From contig NZ_JALJCK010000010.1 in the NCBI RefSeq assembly GCF_022899355.1, forward strand, positions 1-64,000: DNA of 64,000 bases, written 5' to 3'. The first letter of the stretch is position 1; the number at the start of each line of letters is the position of its first letter. The position numbers and the translations under genes were made by a program. Below the pieces are notes generated by a model that was not told the origin of the DNA, searched no databases, and saw only the letters and a list, made by a program, of their open reading frames with translations. Shown here in pieces: positions 16,445 to 23,939 of the stretch. This DNA is from Shinella yambaruensis. GTDB taxonomy: Bacteria > Pseudomonadota > Alphaproteobacteria > Rhizobiales > Rhizobiaceae.

Positions 16445-17515
16445 ATGGCGACGGTGAGTTTCGACAGGACACGCAAGGCTTTTGGCGCACATGAAGTGCT
16501 CAAAGGTATCTCGCTCGACGTGGCCGACGGTGAGTTCGTCATTCTCGTCGGCCCATCGGGATGCGGAAAATCGACGCTGCTGCGTATGCTGGCCGGCCTG
16601 GAGCAGGCGACTGGTGGCGATATCCGCATCGGTGGCAGAAGCGTGATCGGAGTTTCGCCGAAGGATCGCGATATCGCAATGGTCTTCCAGACTTATGCAC
16701 TCTACCCGCATATGACGGTGTCGGAGAACATGGGCTTTTCGCTCCGGCTTGCCAAGGCGCCGAAGGCGCAGGCCGATGCCCGGATCAAGACGGCTGCCAG
16801 CATGCTCGATCTTGGCCAGTTGCTCGACCGCTACCCCAAGGAGCTATCTGGCGGTCAACGTCAGCGGGTCGCCATGGGCCGCGCCATCGTGCGCGATCCG
16901 AAGGTGTTTTTGTTCGACGAACCCCTTTCGAACCTCGACGCCAAGCTGCGCGTACAAATGCGCGCCGAAATCAAGGCGCTGCATCAGCGGTTGAAGACCA
17001 CGAGTATTTATGTCACCCACGATCAGGTCGAGGCGATGACCATGGCCGATCGTATCGTGGTGATGAATGGTGGAAATATCGAACAAGCCGGCACACCGCT
17101 TGAACTTTATGACAACCCGGCCAATCTTTTCGTCGCGGGGTTCATCGGCAGCCCCTCCATGAACTTCATTGAAGGGATACTGGAAGCGGGCTCGACCTTC
17201 CGCTCCAAGGGCGGGTTCACGATGCCCATGCCGCATGGACTTGCCGCAAAAATGGGTCGCGAGGCGGTTTATGGTATCAGGCCAGAACATGTCGAGATTG
17301 CCCGAAACGGCCGGGAACCCACGCTTAGTCCGACGATTACCGTGGTTGAGCCCATGGGCGCCGAAACCCTGATCCTTGCAGAGTTCGACAGCGATAGCAT
17401 TTCCGTCTCATATCGCGGACGTGACATCTTCAAGCCGGGCGACAAACTGCCAATCGTCATCGACCCGAACCAGGCGCACCTTTTCGACAAGGCTACTGGT
17501 GAGAAGATAAGGTGA
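16445..17515 (+). CDS. UgpC/MalK-type sugar ABC transporter ATPase
   Basis: 356 residues. Walker [11 protein letters not shown]-loop [14 protein letters not shown], signature [12 protein letters not shown], Walker [16 protein letters not shown]-loop [13 protein letters not shown]. The C-terminal TOBE-type beta domain (YGIRPEHVEIA) is typical of CUT1 ATPases. ATG 16445 follows AGGAGGAAAG; the frame from 16424 has no site. It closes the operon that began at 11440. Two more ATPases of this type occur in the window, at 27990 and 63043. Confidence 0.93.
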   Translation: MATVSFDRTRKAFGAHEVLKGISLDVADGEFVILVGPSGCGKSTLLRMLAGLEQATGGDIRIGGRSVIGVSPKDRDIAMVFQTYALYPHMTVSENMGFSLRLAKAPKAQADARIKTAASMLDLGQLLDRYPKELSGGQRQRVAMGRAIVRDPKVFLFDEPLSNLDAKLRVQMRAEIKALHQRLKTTSIYVTHDQVEAMTMADRIVVMNGGNIEQAGTPLELYDNPANLFVAGFIGSPSMNFIEGILEAGSTFRSKGGFTMPMPHGLAAKMGREAVYGIRPEHVEIARNGREPTLSPTITVVEPMGAETLILAEFDSDSISVSYRGRDIFKPGDKLPIVIDPNQAHLFDKATGEKIR

Positions 17516-17583
17516 GACCGTTATAGACTTTGCGGGCCTTCGATTCGTATCTCGTGACGTGGCGAGTTTAGAGACGGGCAAGG

Positions 17584-17960
17584 TCAATGTGTACTCGATC
17601 TCGTACAAGCTCCATTGGGCTCGATATCGCCGTGGCCCTCCTTGTTGAGGACGACGGCTTCGCCATCGAGGATAGCGGTCCCGATGCCGAGCTTGCCGGC
17701 GGCCTCTGCAATCCTGGGAAAACGATGCGTCCAGTCGTGGCCGCCGCGCGTGACAATCCGCACGCCCTTCGGCTCAATATAGATCGCCAGGCGATAGCCC
17801 GTCCCATTTGAGTTCGTAGAGCCAGTCCGGCCCTTCCGGCGGCGTCGGCCGGAGCAGGGCGAGACAGGGCTCGACGCATTCAGGCATCGGATCGAACGGC
17901 AGGCTCGGCTGCTCTGGGTCGCGTCGCGTTTGCAAACCGGACGCGACTGCAGCGTCTCGC
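17584..17960 (-). pseudogene. ligD: Fragment of ATP-dependent DNA ligase D (ligase domain)
   Basis: Leftward, one frame gives SLPFDPMPECVEPCLALLRP and then DWLYELKWDG, the adenylation motif with the catalytic lysine (E-L-K-W-D-G). The frame then shifts by one base in a run of G/C near 17797-17801 and continues as YRLAIYIEPKGVRIVTRGGH followed by the conserved LDGEAVVL segment. Similarity ends around 17640. Only about 110 codons of a protein that is normally 800-900 residues remain. This is a decayed remnant of the non-homologous end-joining ligase. Confidence 0.75.
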
Positions 17961-18015
17961 GGGGCTCATCGTAAAGGGGGATGACGGATTGGCGCTTTCG
18001 ATTCATCGGTGTCCA

Positions 18016-18160
18016 TCACATGCGGAGAGTCCGAACATAGGTGTCTTCAGTGAAGATTTCAGATGCGAGCTTGCCTTTCTCGCTGGCAGCCAGGCTCTTG
18101 TGGAGCGCATGCATGATGTCGATGACATTGCCATCGACGGGCGCTCCTCGCCCTTCAGGT
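18016..18160 (-). pseudogene. Possible Ku C-terminal fragment
   Basis: The leftward frame reads VDGNVIDIMHALHKSLAASEK and ends at TGA 18018-18016. A V-I-D-x-M-x-A-L-x-x-S-L stretch resembles the C-terminal tail of bacterial Ku. It sits just upstream of the LigD remnant in the same orientation, as ku often does. The rest of Ku is missing because the intact sigma-factor gene starts immediately beyond. Weak evidence: one short motif plus context. Confidence 0.3.
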
Positions 18161-19015
18161 CACATGCGCGAGCTTGTCGGGATTGCGCACGAGATAAACC
18201 GTGGCAATCCGCCCGTCGGCATCGAGATCGAGCATCATCACCGTGTCGAGGCCGGTTTCGGAACTGATCAGCACGCCTGCTCCGCCATTCACCTGCGTCC
18301 GGTCGAAACGCCATCCGCCATTGGACGGCTTGCGGGCGATATGCATGAGGAAATCTACGACCTCGGCCGGGCCGCGGAGGACACGGAGCGCCGCGATCAC
18401 CTTGCCACCGCCATCGGAGATCAGCTCGATATCCTCGGCCAGCATCGCCGCCAGCCCCTCGACTGTGTTCGTTTTCACCGCCGTGCCGATCGCCGTCAGC
18501 AGCCGCTCGACATCCGCCTCGCTCGCCGCAAAGCGCGATCGCCCGTCCTTCACGGCCTGCCGTGCCCGCGAGGCCAGCTTGCGGACGACGGCGGGTGACC
18601 GACCGAGCGTCTCGCCGACCGTGTCGAAGTCCATGCCGAACAGGTCGTGCAGGAAGAAGGCGGCGCGTTCGAGCGGCGAAAGCGCCTCGAGCGTGCGCAT
18701 CACCGCGAAGGAGATGTCGAGCTCGCGGTCGCTCGGATTTTCATCCGTCTCGATCACGGGCTCGGGCAGCCATGGGCCGATATAGGTCTCGCGCCGCGCC
18801 TTGATCTGCCTGAGCCGATCGAGCGAGGCATTGGTGACGACCCGTGCCAGCCACGCCTCACGATCCCGCACCACCTCGCTGGCGATGAGCTTGATCGCGG
18901 CCTCCTGCACGACATCCTCGGCATCGGTGACCGCGCCGAGATAGCGGTAGGCGAGCCGCACCAGCCGACGGCGCAGCGCATCGGGCATCGGTCCATCGTT
19001 TCTACCGCCCTGCAC
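18155..19015 (-). CDS. ECF41-family sigma factor with C-terminal SnoaL-like domain
   Basis: 286 residues. Region 2 (LAYRYLGAVTDAEDVVQEAA) and region 4 (LSPLERAAFFLHDLFGMDFD, then SPAVVRKLASRARQAV) form a group 4 sigma factor. The C-terminal extension is NTF2/SnoaL-like. Three ECF41 hallmarks are present: WLPEP at 82-86, DGGGK at 200-204 and NPDKL at 277-281. In the family this extension tunes activity in place of an anti-sigma factor. GTG 19015 overlaps the upstream stop (TAGTG); an ATG at 18988 is an alternative. It is co-transcribed behind the membrane and CxxC-protein genes from a promoter at 19930-19955 that it probably drives. Confidence 0.92.
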   Translation of the reverse strand: MQGGRNDGPMPDALRRRLVRLAYRYLGAVTDAEDVVQEAAIKLIASEVVRDREAWLARVVTNASLDRLRQIKARRETYIGPWLPEPVIETDENPSDRELDISFAVMRTLEALSPLERAAFFLHDLFGMDFDTVGETLGRSPAVVRKLASRARQAVKDGRSRFAASEADVERLLTAIGTAVKTNTVEGLAAMLAEDIELISDGGGKVIAALRVLRGPAEVVDFLMHIARKPSNGGWRFDRTQVNGGAGVLISSETGLDTVMMLDLDADGRIATVYLVRNPDKLAHVT

Positions 19016-19536
19016 TATGCCGCCTCCCGGAATTCCGCGGGCATGATTTCACAGCTCAGCGCCGCGCCGATACCGCGCTTCAGTGTGGGATAGAATTGGC
19101 CAGCCGTCACGGCGGAGGCAAGGCCCCAGAGGCCTCTTTCTCCGAAGCGGCTGCGGACTGCCTCAATCAGTCCCGCAAGCTCCAACGAGTCGGCGAGCAC
19201 GGCGTTCGCATAGTCGGCGGCGAGCCGCATGTCGGCATCGGCAAGACCCGGCCGGGCGATGGAGGCCAGTTGCGCGGTGCTGACGCCCGCCTCCTGCGCG
19301 ATGCGGACCACCAGCATCGCGCAGGAGCCGCATCCGGATGTTCGGGCTGCAATGAACTTCGCCGCATAATAGGGCGCCGCCGACAGGCCAAAGCGCTCCT
19401 GGGTGAAAGGAACAAGCATGCCGAGCTTGAGGAAGCCGCCTGGGCTGAGGTCGGCGAGGTTCTCCATATAGCCGACATCGTAGTCATAACGGGCGCCGAA
19501 CCGACGCACGGCATTCTTCAGGCATTTCCTAAGCAT
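19015..19536 (-). CDS. Carboxymuconolactone decarboxylase/AhpD-like CxxC protein
   Basis: 173 residues, all-helical AhpD-like fold with a redox CxxC motif (SGCGSCAM, Cys69 and Cys72). Proteins of this group (COE: carboxymuconolactone decarboxylase, oxidoreductase or epimerase) are the standard genomic partners and targets of ECF41 sigma factors. The start at 19536 overlaps the upstream gene's end by 8 bases; a longer frame to 19563 adds an unlikely cysteine/proline leader. Likely role: thiol-dependent peroxide or electrophile defence, inferred from family and context. Confidence 0.85.
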   Translation of the reverse strand: MLRKCLKNAVRRFGARYDYDVGYMENLADLSPGGFLKLGMLVPFTQERFGLSAAPYYAAKFIAARTSGCGSCAMLVVRIAQEAGVSTAQLASIARPGLADADMRLAADYANAVLADSLELAGLIEAVRSRFGERGLWGLASAVTAGQFYPTLKRGIGAALSCEIMPAEFREAA

Positions 19537-19906
19537 GGGAGGTCCTCCGCATGAAGACGGCAAACGGCAGCAGCGCCGGCACCACGATCAGGGCGATGTC
19601 CCGCGCGGCATGGCCGGGATCGGAGCCGTGCAGGACCATTTCCGCGAGATGCGGCAGCGCATGGCCGAGCAGGAAGATGCTGGCCACCGCCACCAAAGGC
19701 CGGGCGATGGCGCTGTGCCAGCCGGCCAGACCGAGCGCACAGCCCGCGCTCAGGAAGCCGAGGCCGATGTCTCGGACGAAATGGGCGTTGAACGGGCCGG
19801 TCTCGGTCACACCGGGTACAGTGCCATACCAGAATTGGGGCGCCGCCAGCATGAGGGCGCCATTGAAAAGCTGAAGGGCGGCAAGGGCAAGAAGCAGGGA
19901 TCGCAT
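19529..19906 (-). CDS. Small four-helix membrane protein of the ECF41 operon
   Basis: 125 residues with four hydrophobic stretches, beginning RSLLLALAALQLFNGALML and ending VVPALLPFAVFMRR. Charged residues are few and there are no cysteines or catalytic motifs. It resembles small DUF-type inner-membrane proteins. The start at 19906 follows AGGAGAT; the longer frame to 19963 reads through the predicted promoter. It is the first gene of the three-gene operon and overlaps the AhpD-like gene, so it is a likely ECF41 target. Function unknown. Confidence 0.7.
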   Translation of the reverse strand: MRSLLLALAALQLFNGALMLAAPQFWYGTVPGVTETGPFNAHFVRDIGLGFLSAGCALGLAGWHSAIARPLVAVASIFLLGHALPHLAEMVLHGSDPGHAARDIALIVVPALLPFAVFMRRTSHA

Positions 19907-19929
19907 GAAAATCTCCTTTCGCCGACAAG

Positions 19930-19955
19930 GACGAAAGGAGCCAAGGATTGTGACA
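19930..19955 (-). promoter_or_regulatory. ECF41-type promoter
   Basis: Leftward: TGTCACA -35 (19955-19949), a 15-bp spacer and CGTC -10 (19933-19930), about 24 bp before the first codon of the operon that ends with the ECF41 gene. This matches the -35/-10 pair reported for ECF41 promoters as I recall it. It overlaps a perfect inverted repeat, CTCCTTTCG...CGAAAGGAG (19913-19940), whose near arm covers the ribosome site. Confidence 0.7.
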
Positions 19956-19963
19956 TGCGGCAC

Positions 19964-20461
19964 GGAAATTTCCGCCTTTGCCTCCGCCTGCGATCGTACG
20001 CCACGTCAGAAATCCAGGGCTGCGGTCTGGAGCCCAAGCAAGAATGGCCACGCTCAGCCGCGCAGCTTCACTAAGCCGGCGTGATCGTGATTACTTTTGC
20101 AAACCACGCGACGCAGCGGAGCCGCGCGATTTCGATCAGGATGACGTCAAGTTCCTGCGTAGCTACGCGACAGTGCACGGACCAATCGTTGATCGCTTAT
20201 TGAAGCTGTCTGCGTTGCGCTCAAGCGAAGGGTTGTTAAGTCGGCAGCCCATGCCGGCAGACATCGCGATGGCCGAGGCGGGGGCGACGGGGAATAGGGC
20301 CGCACAGCCACTAGCTTTGCAATCTTTGCAGTTCGGCATCATCATGGACGATGAAATCTTGCCATAACAAGATCGGCAATAAGACCGGCAAACGATTGCA
20401 TAAGATCACGCCTATCGCTCTGTTCATAAAGATGAATTTATCGGTATAGAAATCGGCAAAA
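19964..20461. other. Gene-poor stretch between the ECF41 operon and the Fic remnant
   Basis: Frames here are short, lack ribosome sites and show no family features. The AT-rich last 100 bases (around 20390-20460) may hold the promoter of the lost Fic gene. No repeat or RNA gene recognised. Confidence 0.4.
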
Positions 20462-20680
20462 ATGGTAACGCTCGCGAGCATTGAGCCACTCCTCCCCGAA
20501 AGCAATCGGGACCTGGAAGATCTGACAATCGAGTTGACGTCGGCGGCCAGCCGCTTCGCTGCGCGCCTGCACCCGCTTATGCGGGCTTCTGTCGGCGATT
20601 TGGTGCGTTCGATGAACTTCTACTACTCAAATCTGATAGAGGGGCACAATACGCTCCCGGTCCCGGGCCATGGCAGGTGA
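20462..20680 (+). pseudogene. Truncated Fic-family protein, N-terminal remnant
   Basis: 72 codons with the Fic N-terminal pattern: LEDLTIELTSAASRFAARLH, then VGDLVRSMNFYYSNLIEGHN. The latter corresponds to the inhibitory-helix region (S-x-x-x-E-G) of class II Fic AMP-transferases. Similarity stops at NT, and the frame ends 10 codons later. The catalytic HPFxxGNG loop and the C-terminal winged helix are absent, so no AMP-transferase activity is possible. A deletion joined it to unrelated sequence near 20655. Confidence 0.75.
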
Positions 20681-20684
20681 TTGT

Positions 20685-20723
20685 GACGCTTCGACCGGAC
20701 TTAAGCGTCTCGACCGAAGCGTC
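20685..20723. repeat. Inverted repeat beyond the Fic remnant
   Basis: GACGCTTCG, 21 bases, then CGAAGCGTC: nine-base perfect arms. It lies between the truncated Fic frame and the 3' end of the cupin gene. It may be a terminator stem for the leftward cupin gene or part of a lost element's end. No T run. Confidence 0.4.
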
Positions 20724-20767
20724 TGAGATGACATGGCTGGCGTTTGTTTGGGACGCCGGATGCGGAC

Positions 20768-21931
20768 TTATGGCGCGAACGTCTGTTTCACCTTCTGCGG
20801 CAAGAGCGCCAGCGGCGCGACATAGCCGTTGTGATCGATGGCATAGCCCAACTTCGCCGCTTGCTTGCGAATCTCATCGGACCACACGATCCGCTTCTTG
20901 TGGTCGCCCGCCGTCATCAGCACGAATTCGGCGGTCTGGCTGCCGGTGTTGCGGATCGACCGCCAGGAGTCGGCCGGGAAGGAGTAGAGGTCCTGCGCGT
21001 CGACCGTCTGGGTCAGTTCGGCATCCCCCTCGTTCTGGGTGATCTCGACCGCGCCGGAGAAGACGATCATAACCTGCTTCTCGCGCAGCAGGTGGCGGCC
21101 GATGGAGCCGCCTGCCGGAATGCGGCCCCATTCGATGGACATGCCGTGCGGATTTGAGATCGGCGGAACGTGATCGCGATCCTCGGTGATACCGTGGCCG
21201 AGCACGGGGGCAAGCTCGGCGCCGTGGCCCGGGATGCGACTGTCGAGCAGGGCAGTGGTGGAGAAGACGCGATCATCGCGGCGCACGGCCCGATGGCTCA
21301 TATCCTCGACGGTATATTTGCGCAGGCTCTCGATCTGCTCGCGCGTCATCGGCTCGATCAGTTCGGAATCGTCCGGCTTGGGCTGGCCGTTTTGCGTATC
21401 GACGAGCATATTGTTGCGGGTCAGGTACAGGCCGTGCTCCGCCGCGACTTCGAGGATCCGGGGATGCCAGAGGATGCCGCCCGTGTCGTCGCCGCCGAGC
21501 GCGGTGAAGATCCAGCCGTCGCTGTCGCCGACATTCGTGAAGCCGCGGAAGATCCACGTCGGTATGCTGACCACGTCGCCGGCGGTGCAGACGACTTCGC
21601 CGTCCTTCCCGTCGGCGCCCCAGCGGAATAGCCATGTACCCTTGAAGATCATGAAGACTTCGGCGGTATAGTGGATGTGCAGGTTGTTGGTGATCCCGGC
21701 GGGCATGGCAGCGACGCCGAGGCTGAAGCCGTGCGGCTCCGAGAGGCTGACCTTCTGATCCTTCGACTGGGTCACGCCCGGGCCGATGAGCGAGTAGTTC
21801 TCCTTCAGATGGGAGCCCGGCATCTTGCAATCGATGAAGGCGACGCGTTCCGCCACCATATCCTTGCGGCGGACAAGACGGCGCTGGCTTTCCGCCTCGG
21901 ACACTTGAACGGCGGACGGGGTAGGGGTCAT
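20768..21931 (-). CDS. Two-domain cupin (bicupin) protein
   Basis: 387 residues with two cupin barrels. The first has NNLHIHYTAEVFMIFKGTW, carrying the His-x-His...Glu metal ligands, followed by CTAGDVVSIPTWIFRGFTN. The second (about residues 245-345) is degenerate (GGSIGRHLLREKQVMIVFSG) with one clear His. No signal peptide, so cytosolic. Relatives include metal-dependent dioxygenases, sugar-acid isomerases and binding proteins. The gene is divergent from lacI across two identical operator palindromes, so it belongs to the LacI regulon together with the catabolic operon at 23295-27680. Inference: an isomerase or dioxygenase of that pathway. Confidence 0.8.
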   Translation of the reverse strand: MTPTPSAVQVSEAESQRRLVRRKDMVAERVAFIDCKMPGSHLKENYSLIGPGVTQSKDQKVSLSEPHGFSLGVAAMPAGITNNLHIHYTAEVFMIFKGTWLFRWGADGKDGEVVCTAGDVVSIPTWIFRGFTNVGDSDGWIFTALGGDDTGGILWHPRILEVAAEHGLYLTRNNMLVDTQNGQPKPDDSELIEPMTREQIESLRKYTVEDMSHRAVRRDDRVFSTTALLDSRIPGHGAELAPVLGHGITEDRDHVPPISNPHGMSIEWGRIPAGGSIGRHLLREKQVMIVFSGAVEITQNEGDAELTQTVDAQDLYSFPADSWRSIRNTGSQTAEFVLMTAGDHKKRIVWSDEIRKQAAKLGYAIDHNGYVAPLALLPQKVKQTFAP

Positions 21932-22054
21932 CGAGATCGCTCCTTTGATGCGAGGTTGAGAAAAGGGAAACGACGAGCAGCATTCCTGCCGTCGGTTGCG
22001 CTTGAAGGAGAGCGCATGTCGCCGGATGGGAGGAATTCTGCCGTAGATTTCCTA

Positions 22055-22068
22055 TGCATTCGAATGCA
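22055..22068. promoter_or_regulatory. LacI-family operator, copy 1
   Basis: TGCATTCGAATGCA, a perfect 14-bp palindrome with a central CG, as LacI/PurR-type sites have. It lies about midway between the divergent cupin and lacI start codons. The same 14 bases recur at 22078-22091 and 27941-27954. Confidence 0.85.
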
Positions 22069-22077
22069 CGATATCGC

Positions 22078-22091
22078 TGCATTCGAATGCA
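22078..22091. promoter_or_regulatory. LacI-family operator, copy 2
   Basis: Identical 14-mer TGCATTCGAATGCA; flanking C and G extend it to a 16-bp perfect palindrome. Its centre is 23 bp from copy 1, roughly two helical turns, which would allow side-by-side binding of two dimers. Confidence 0.85.
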
Positions 22092-22217
22092 GGCAATGCT
22101 TTTCTTTGTCTTCCAGTCAGATAAAGTGGAATGGATGAATCGGGTTTGGGCTGCTCAGGCTATGCCGAACCGGGAACCGCATGCCTCTTGCACGCTTGAC
22201 ATTGAGGGATATGTTCG

Positions 22218-23282
22218 ATGGGAACCGACGACGAGATGGATAGAATGCATTCCTCACCGACAGCGCGCCCCAGGCGGGCGACGTCCTACGATGTTGCGCG
22301 CGCCGCTGGCGTCGCGCAGTCGACCGTTTCCAGATGTTTCAAGGACGACGCCAAGATCTCGGCGAAGACGCGCGACCATATCCTCAAGATCGCCAGCGAC
22401 ATGGGATATACCGGCAACGCGCTCGCGCGCTCCCTCATTACCCAGCGCTCGAACGTGGTCGGCGTCATTGTCACCGCCTTCACGATCCGCAACAACCCGG
22501 AACTGATCTATGCGCTCGGCGAAGCCTTGCAGAATGCCGGAAACAGCCTGTTCCTGATGGTTGTCGAAAACGACGATGCCATCGGCGCTTCCTTGCAGAA
22601 GGCGATGGAATATCCGCTGGACGGCCTGATCTGCTGCGCGCAGATGCCCGAGGATTGGATCAGGCAGTTCGCCAACCGCGGTGTGCCGATGGTGTTCTTC
22701 AACCGCCTTGTCGATTCCAGCCTGGTAGATTGCATCACGCTCGACCATGCCGGGGCGGGCAGGCGGATCGCCGAGGCGCTTTACCGGGCGGGGCATCGGT
22801 CCGTCGTATGCGTCCGCGGGCCGGAACGGGCGCCGGTCAGCCAGTTGCGTGTGGATGCGTTCCGCGACCGGATGGCCGAGTTCGGGATAGGGTCGATCCC
22901 CACCGTCTGCACCGATTTCTCCTATGCCGACGGGCGGCGCCGTTTCCTTGATCTGGTTGGCGGCATGAAACGCCCGGACGCGGTGTTCTGCGCCAACGAC
23001 CAGCTTGCCCTGGGCGTCATCGATGCCTGCCGGTTCGATCTGGGATGGCGCATCCCCGAGGACATCTCCATCATCGGCTTCGACGACATCGCCGAAGCCG
23101 GACGACCGAGCTATGCGCTGACGACAGTCCGGCAGCCGATCGTCGACATGGCGGAAACGGCGGCGTCCCTGCTTCTGGCGCGGATCGGCGACCCGGACCT
23201 GCCGCCGCGCCGGATCATGGTGCCCGGAGAACTCATCGAGAGAAGTTCGGCCCGTTTGGCGAACGGATCGCCGCCCGCTTGA
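22218..23282 (+). CDS. LacI-family transcriptional repressor
   Basis: 354 residues. The N-terminal helix-turn-helix reads TSYDVARAAGVAQSTVSRCF (about residues 22-41), and the hinge helix is GNALARSLITQRSNVVGVI. The effector domain is of the type-I binding fold with RPDAVFCANDQLALGVIDA and ISIIGFDDIAEA, both standard in the family. The start at 22218 follows GAGGG; internal ATGs at 22236 and 22245 are possible. Two perfect palindromes between this gene and the cupin gene imply autoregulation. The third, 5.9 kb away, ties the aldolase operon and ABC importer to it. The inducer is probably the transported compound or its first product. Confidence 0.93.
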   Translation: MGTDDEMDRMHSSPTARPRRATSYDVARAAGVAQSTVSRCFKDDAKISAKTRDHILKIASDMGYTGNALARSLITQRSNVVGVIVTAFTIRNNPELIYALGEALQNAGNSLFLMVVENDDAIGASLQKAMEYPLDGLICCAQMPEDWIRQFANRGVPMVFFNRLVDSSLVDCITLDHAGAGRRIAEALYRAGHRSVVCVRGPERAPVSQLRVDAFRDRMAEFGIGSIPTVCTDFSYADGRRRFLDLVGGMKRPDAVFCANDQLALGVIDACRFDLGWRIPEDISIIGFDDIAEAGRPSYALTTVRQPIVDMAETAASLLLARIGDPDLPPRRIMVPGELIERSSARLANGSPPA

Positions 23283-23294
23283 ATGCACGGCCAC

Positions 23295-23939
23295 TTATCT
23301 GAAACGGTCGCCGTAATGCGTTTCGATCGCCTCGACCTGATTGGGTGTCAGGCCGTGATGCGGGATGGTGCGCAGTATCAGGCAAAGCCTTGCCGTTTCC
23401 TCCAGTTCCTCAGCCGCGAAAGCGGCGTCCTTCAGAGTGCGCGCGGCGACGACCGAGCCGTGGTTCGCGAGCAGGAAGGCCGAATGCCGCAATGCCCGTC
23501 CGGAAATCCAGTCGCCGAGGACGGGATCGCCGGGGACGGCGAACGGCAGCAGGGCGACCGCGCCGAGCCGCATCACGGCATAGGGCGTGACGGCGGGCAG
23601 CGCATTGTCCGGATCTATTCCGTCCACCATGGACCAGGCCGTCGCATGGGGCGTGTGAAGATGGACGATGGCGCCGGTCTTCGGCCTGCTGCGGTAAAGG
23701 GCGAGATGCAGCGGCAGTTCCTTGGAAGGCGGCGGCCCGGAACGATGCGTTCCCGCGTCGTCGCACAGGGAAAGGTCATCCGGCTGCAACGAGCCCAGCG
23801 CGTAGCCGCTCGGTGAAATCAGGAAGCCGCCCGAGGCGAGCCGGGCCGAGATGTTGCCCGAACCGCCGCGCGCATGCCCCTGTGCGGCGAGCGCCGCGCC
23901 CTGAGCGCAAAACTCCTGTCTCAATTCGGTTTCCGTCAT
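23295..23939 (-). CDS. Class II aldolase/adducin family protein (OtnC-like)
   Basis: 214 residues. GGSGNISARL near the N-terminus binds phosphate. SKELPLHLALYRSRP carries the catalytic Glu. HLHTPHATAWS supplies two zinc histidines and LLANHGSVVA the third. OtnC-type members decarboxylate 3-oxo-tetronate 4-phosphate to dihydroxyacetone phosphate; others cleave fuculose or ribulose phosphates. ATG 23939 overlaps the stop of the OtnK-like kinase gene (ATGA), so the two are coupled, as otnK and otnC usually are. It is the last gene of the leftward LacI-controlled operon. Exact substrate not certain. Confidence 0.87.
   Translation of the reverse strand: MTETELRQEFCAQGAALAAQGHARGGSGNISARLASGGFLISPSGYALGSLQPDDLSLCDDAGTHRSGPPPSKELPLHLALYRSRPKTGAIVHLHTPHATAWSMVDGIDPDNALPAVTPYAVMRLGAVALLPFAVPGDPVLGDWISGRALRHSAFLLANHGSVVAARTLKDAAFAAEELEETARLCLILRTIPHHGLTPNQVEAIETHYGDRFR

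Noticed and set aside
19978-20367. 129-codon plus-strand frame after the ECF41 promoter
   Set aside because: No ribosome site, no family resemblance, and it begins in the upstream region of the divergent ECF41 operon.
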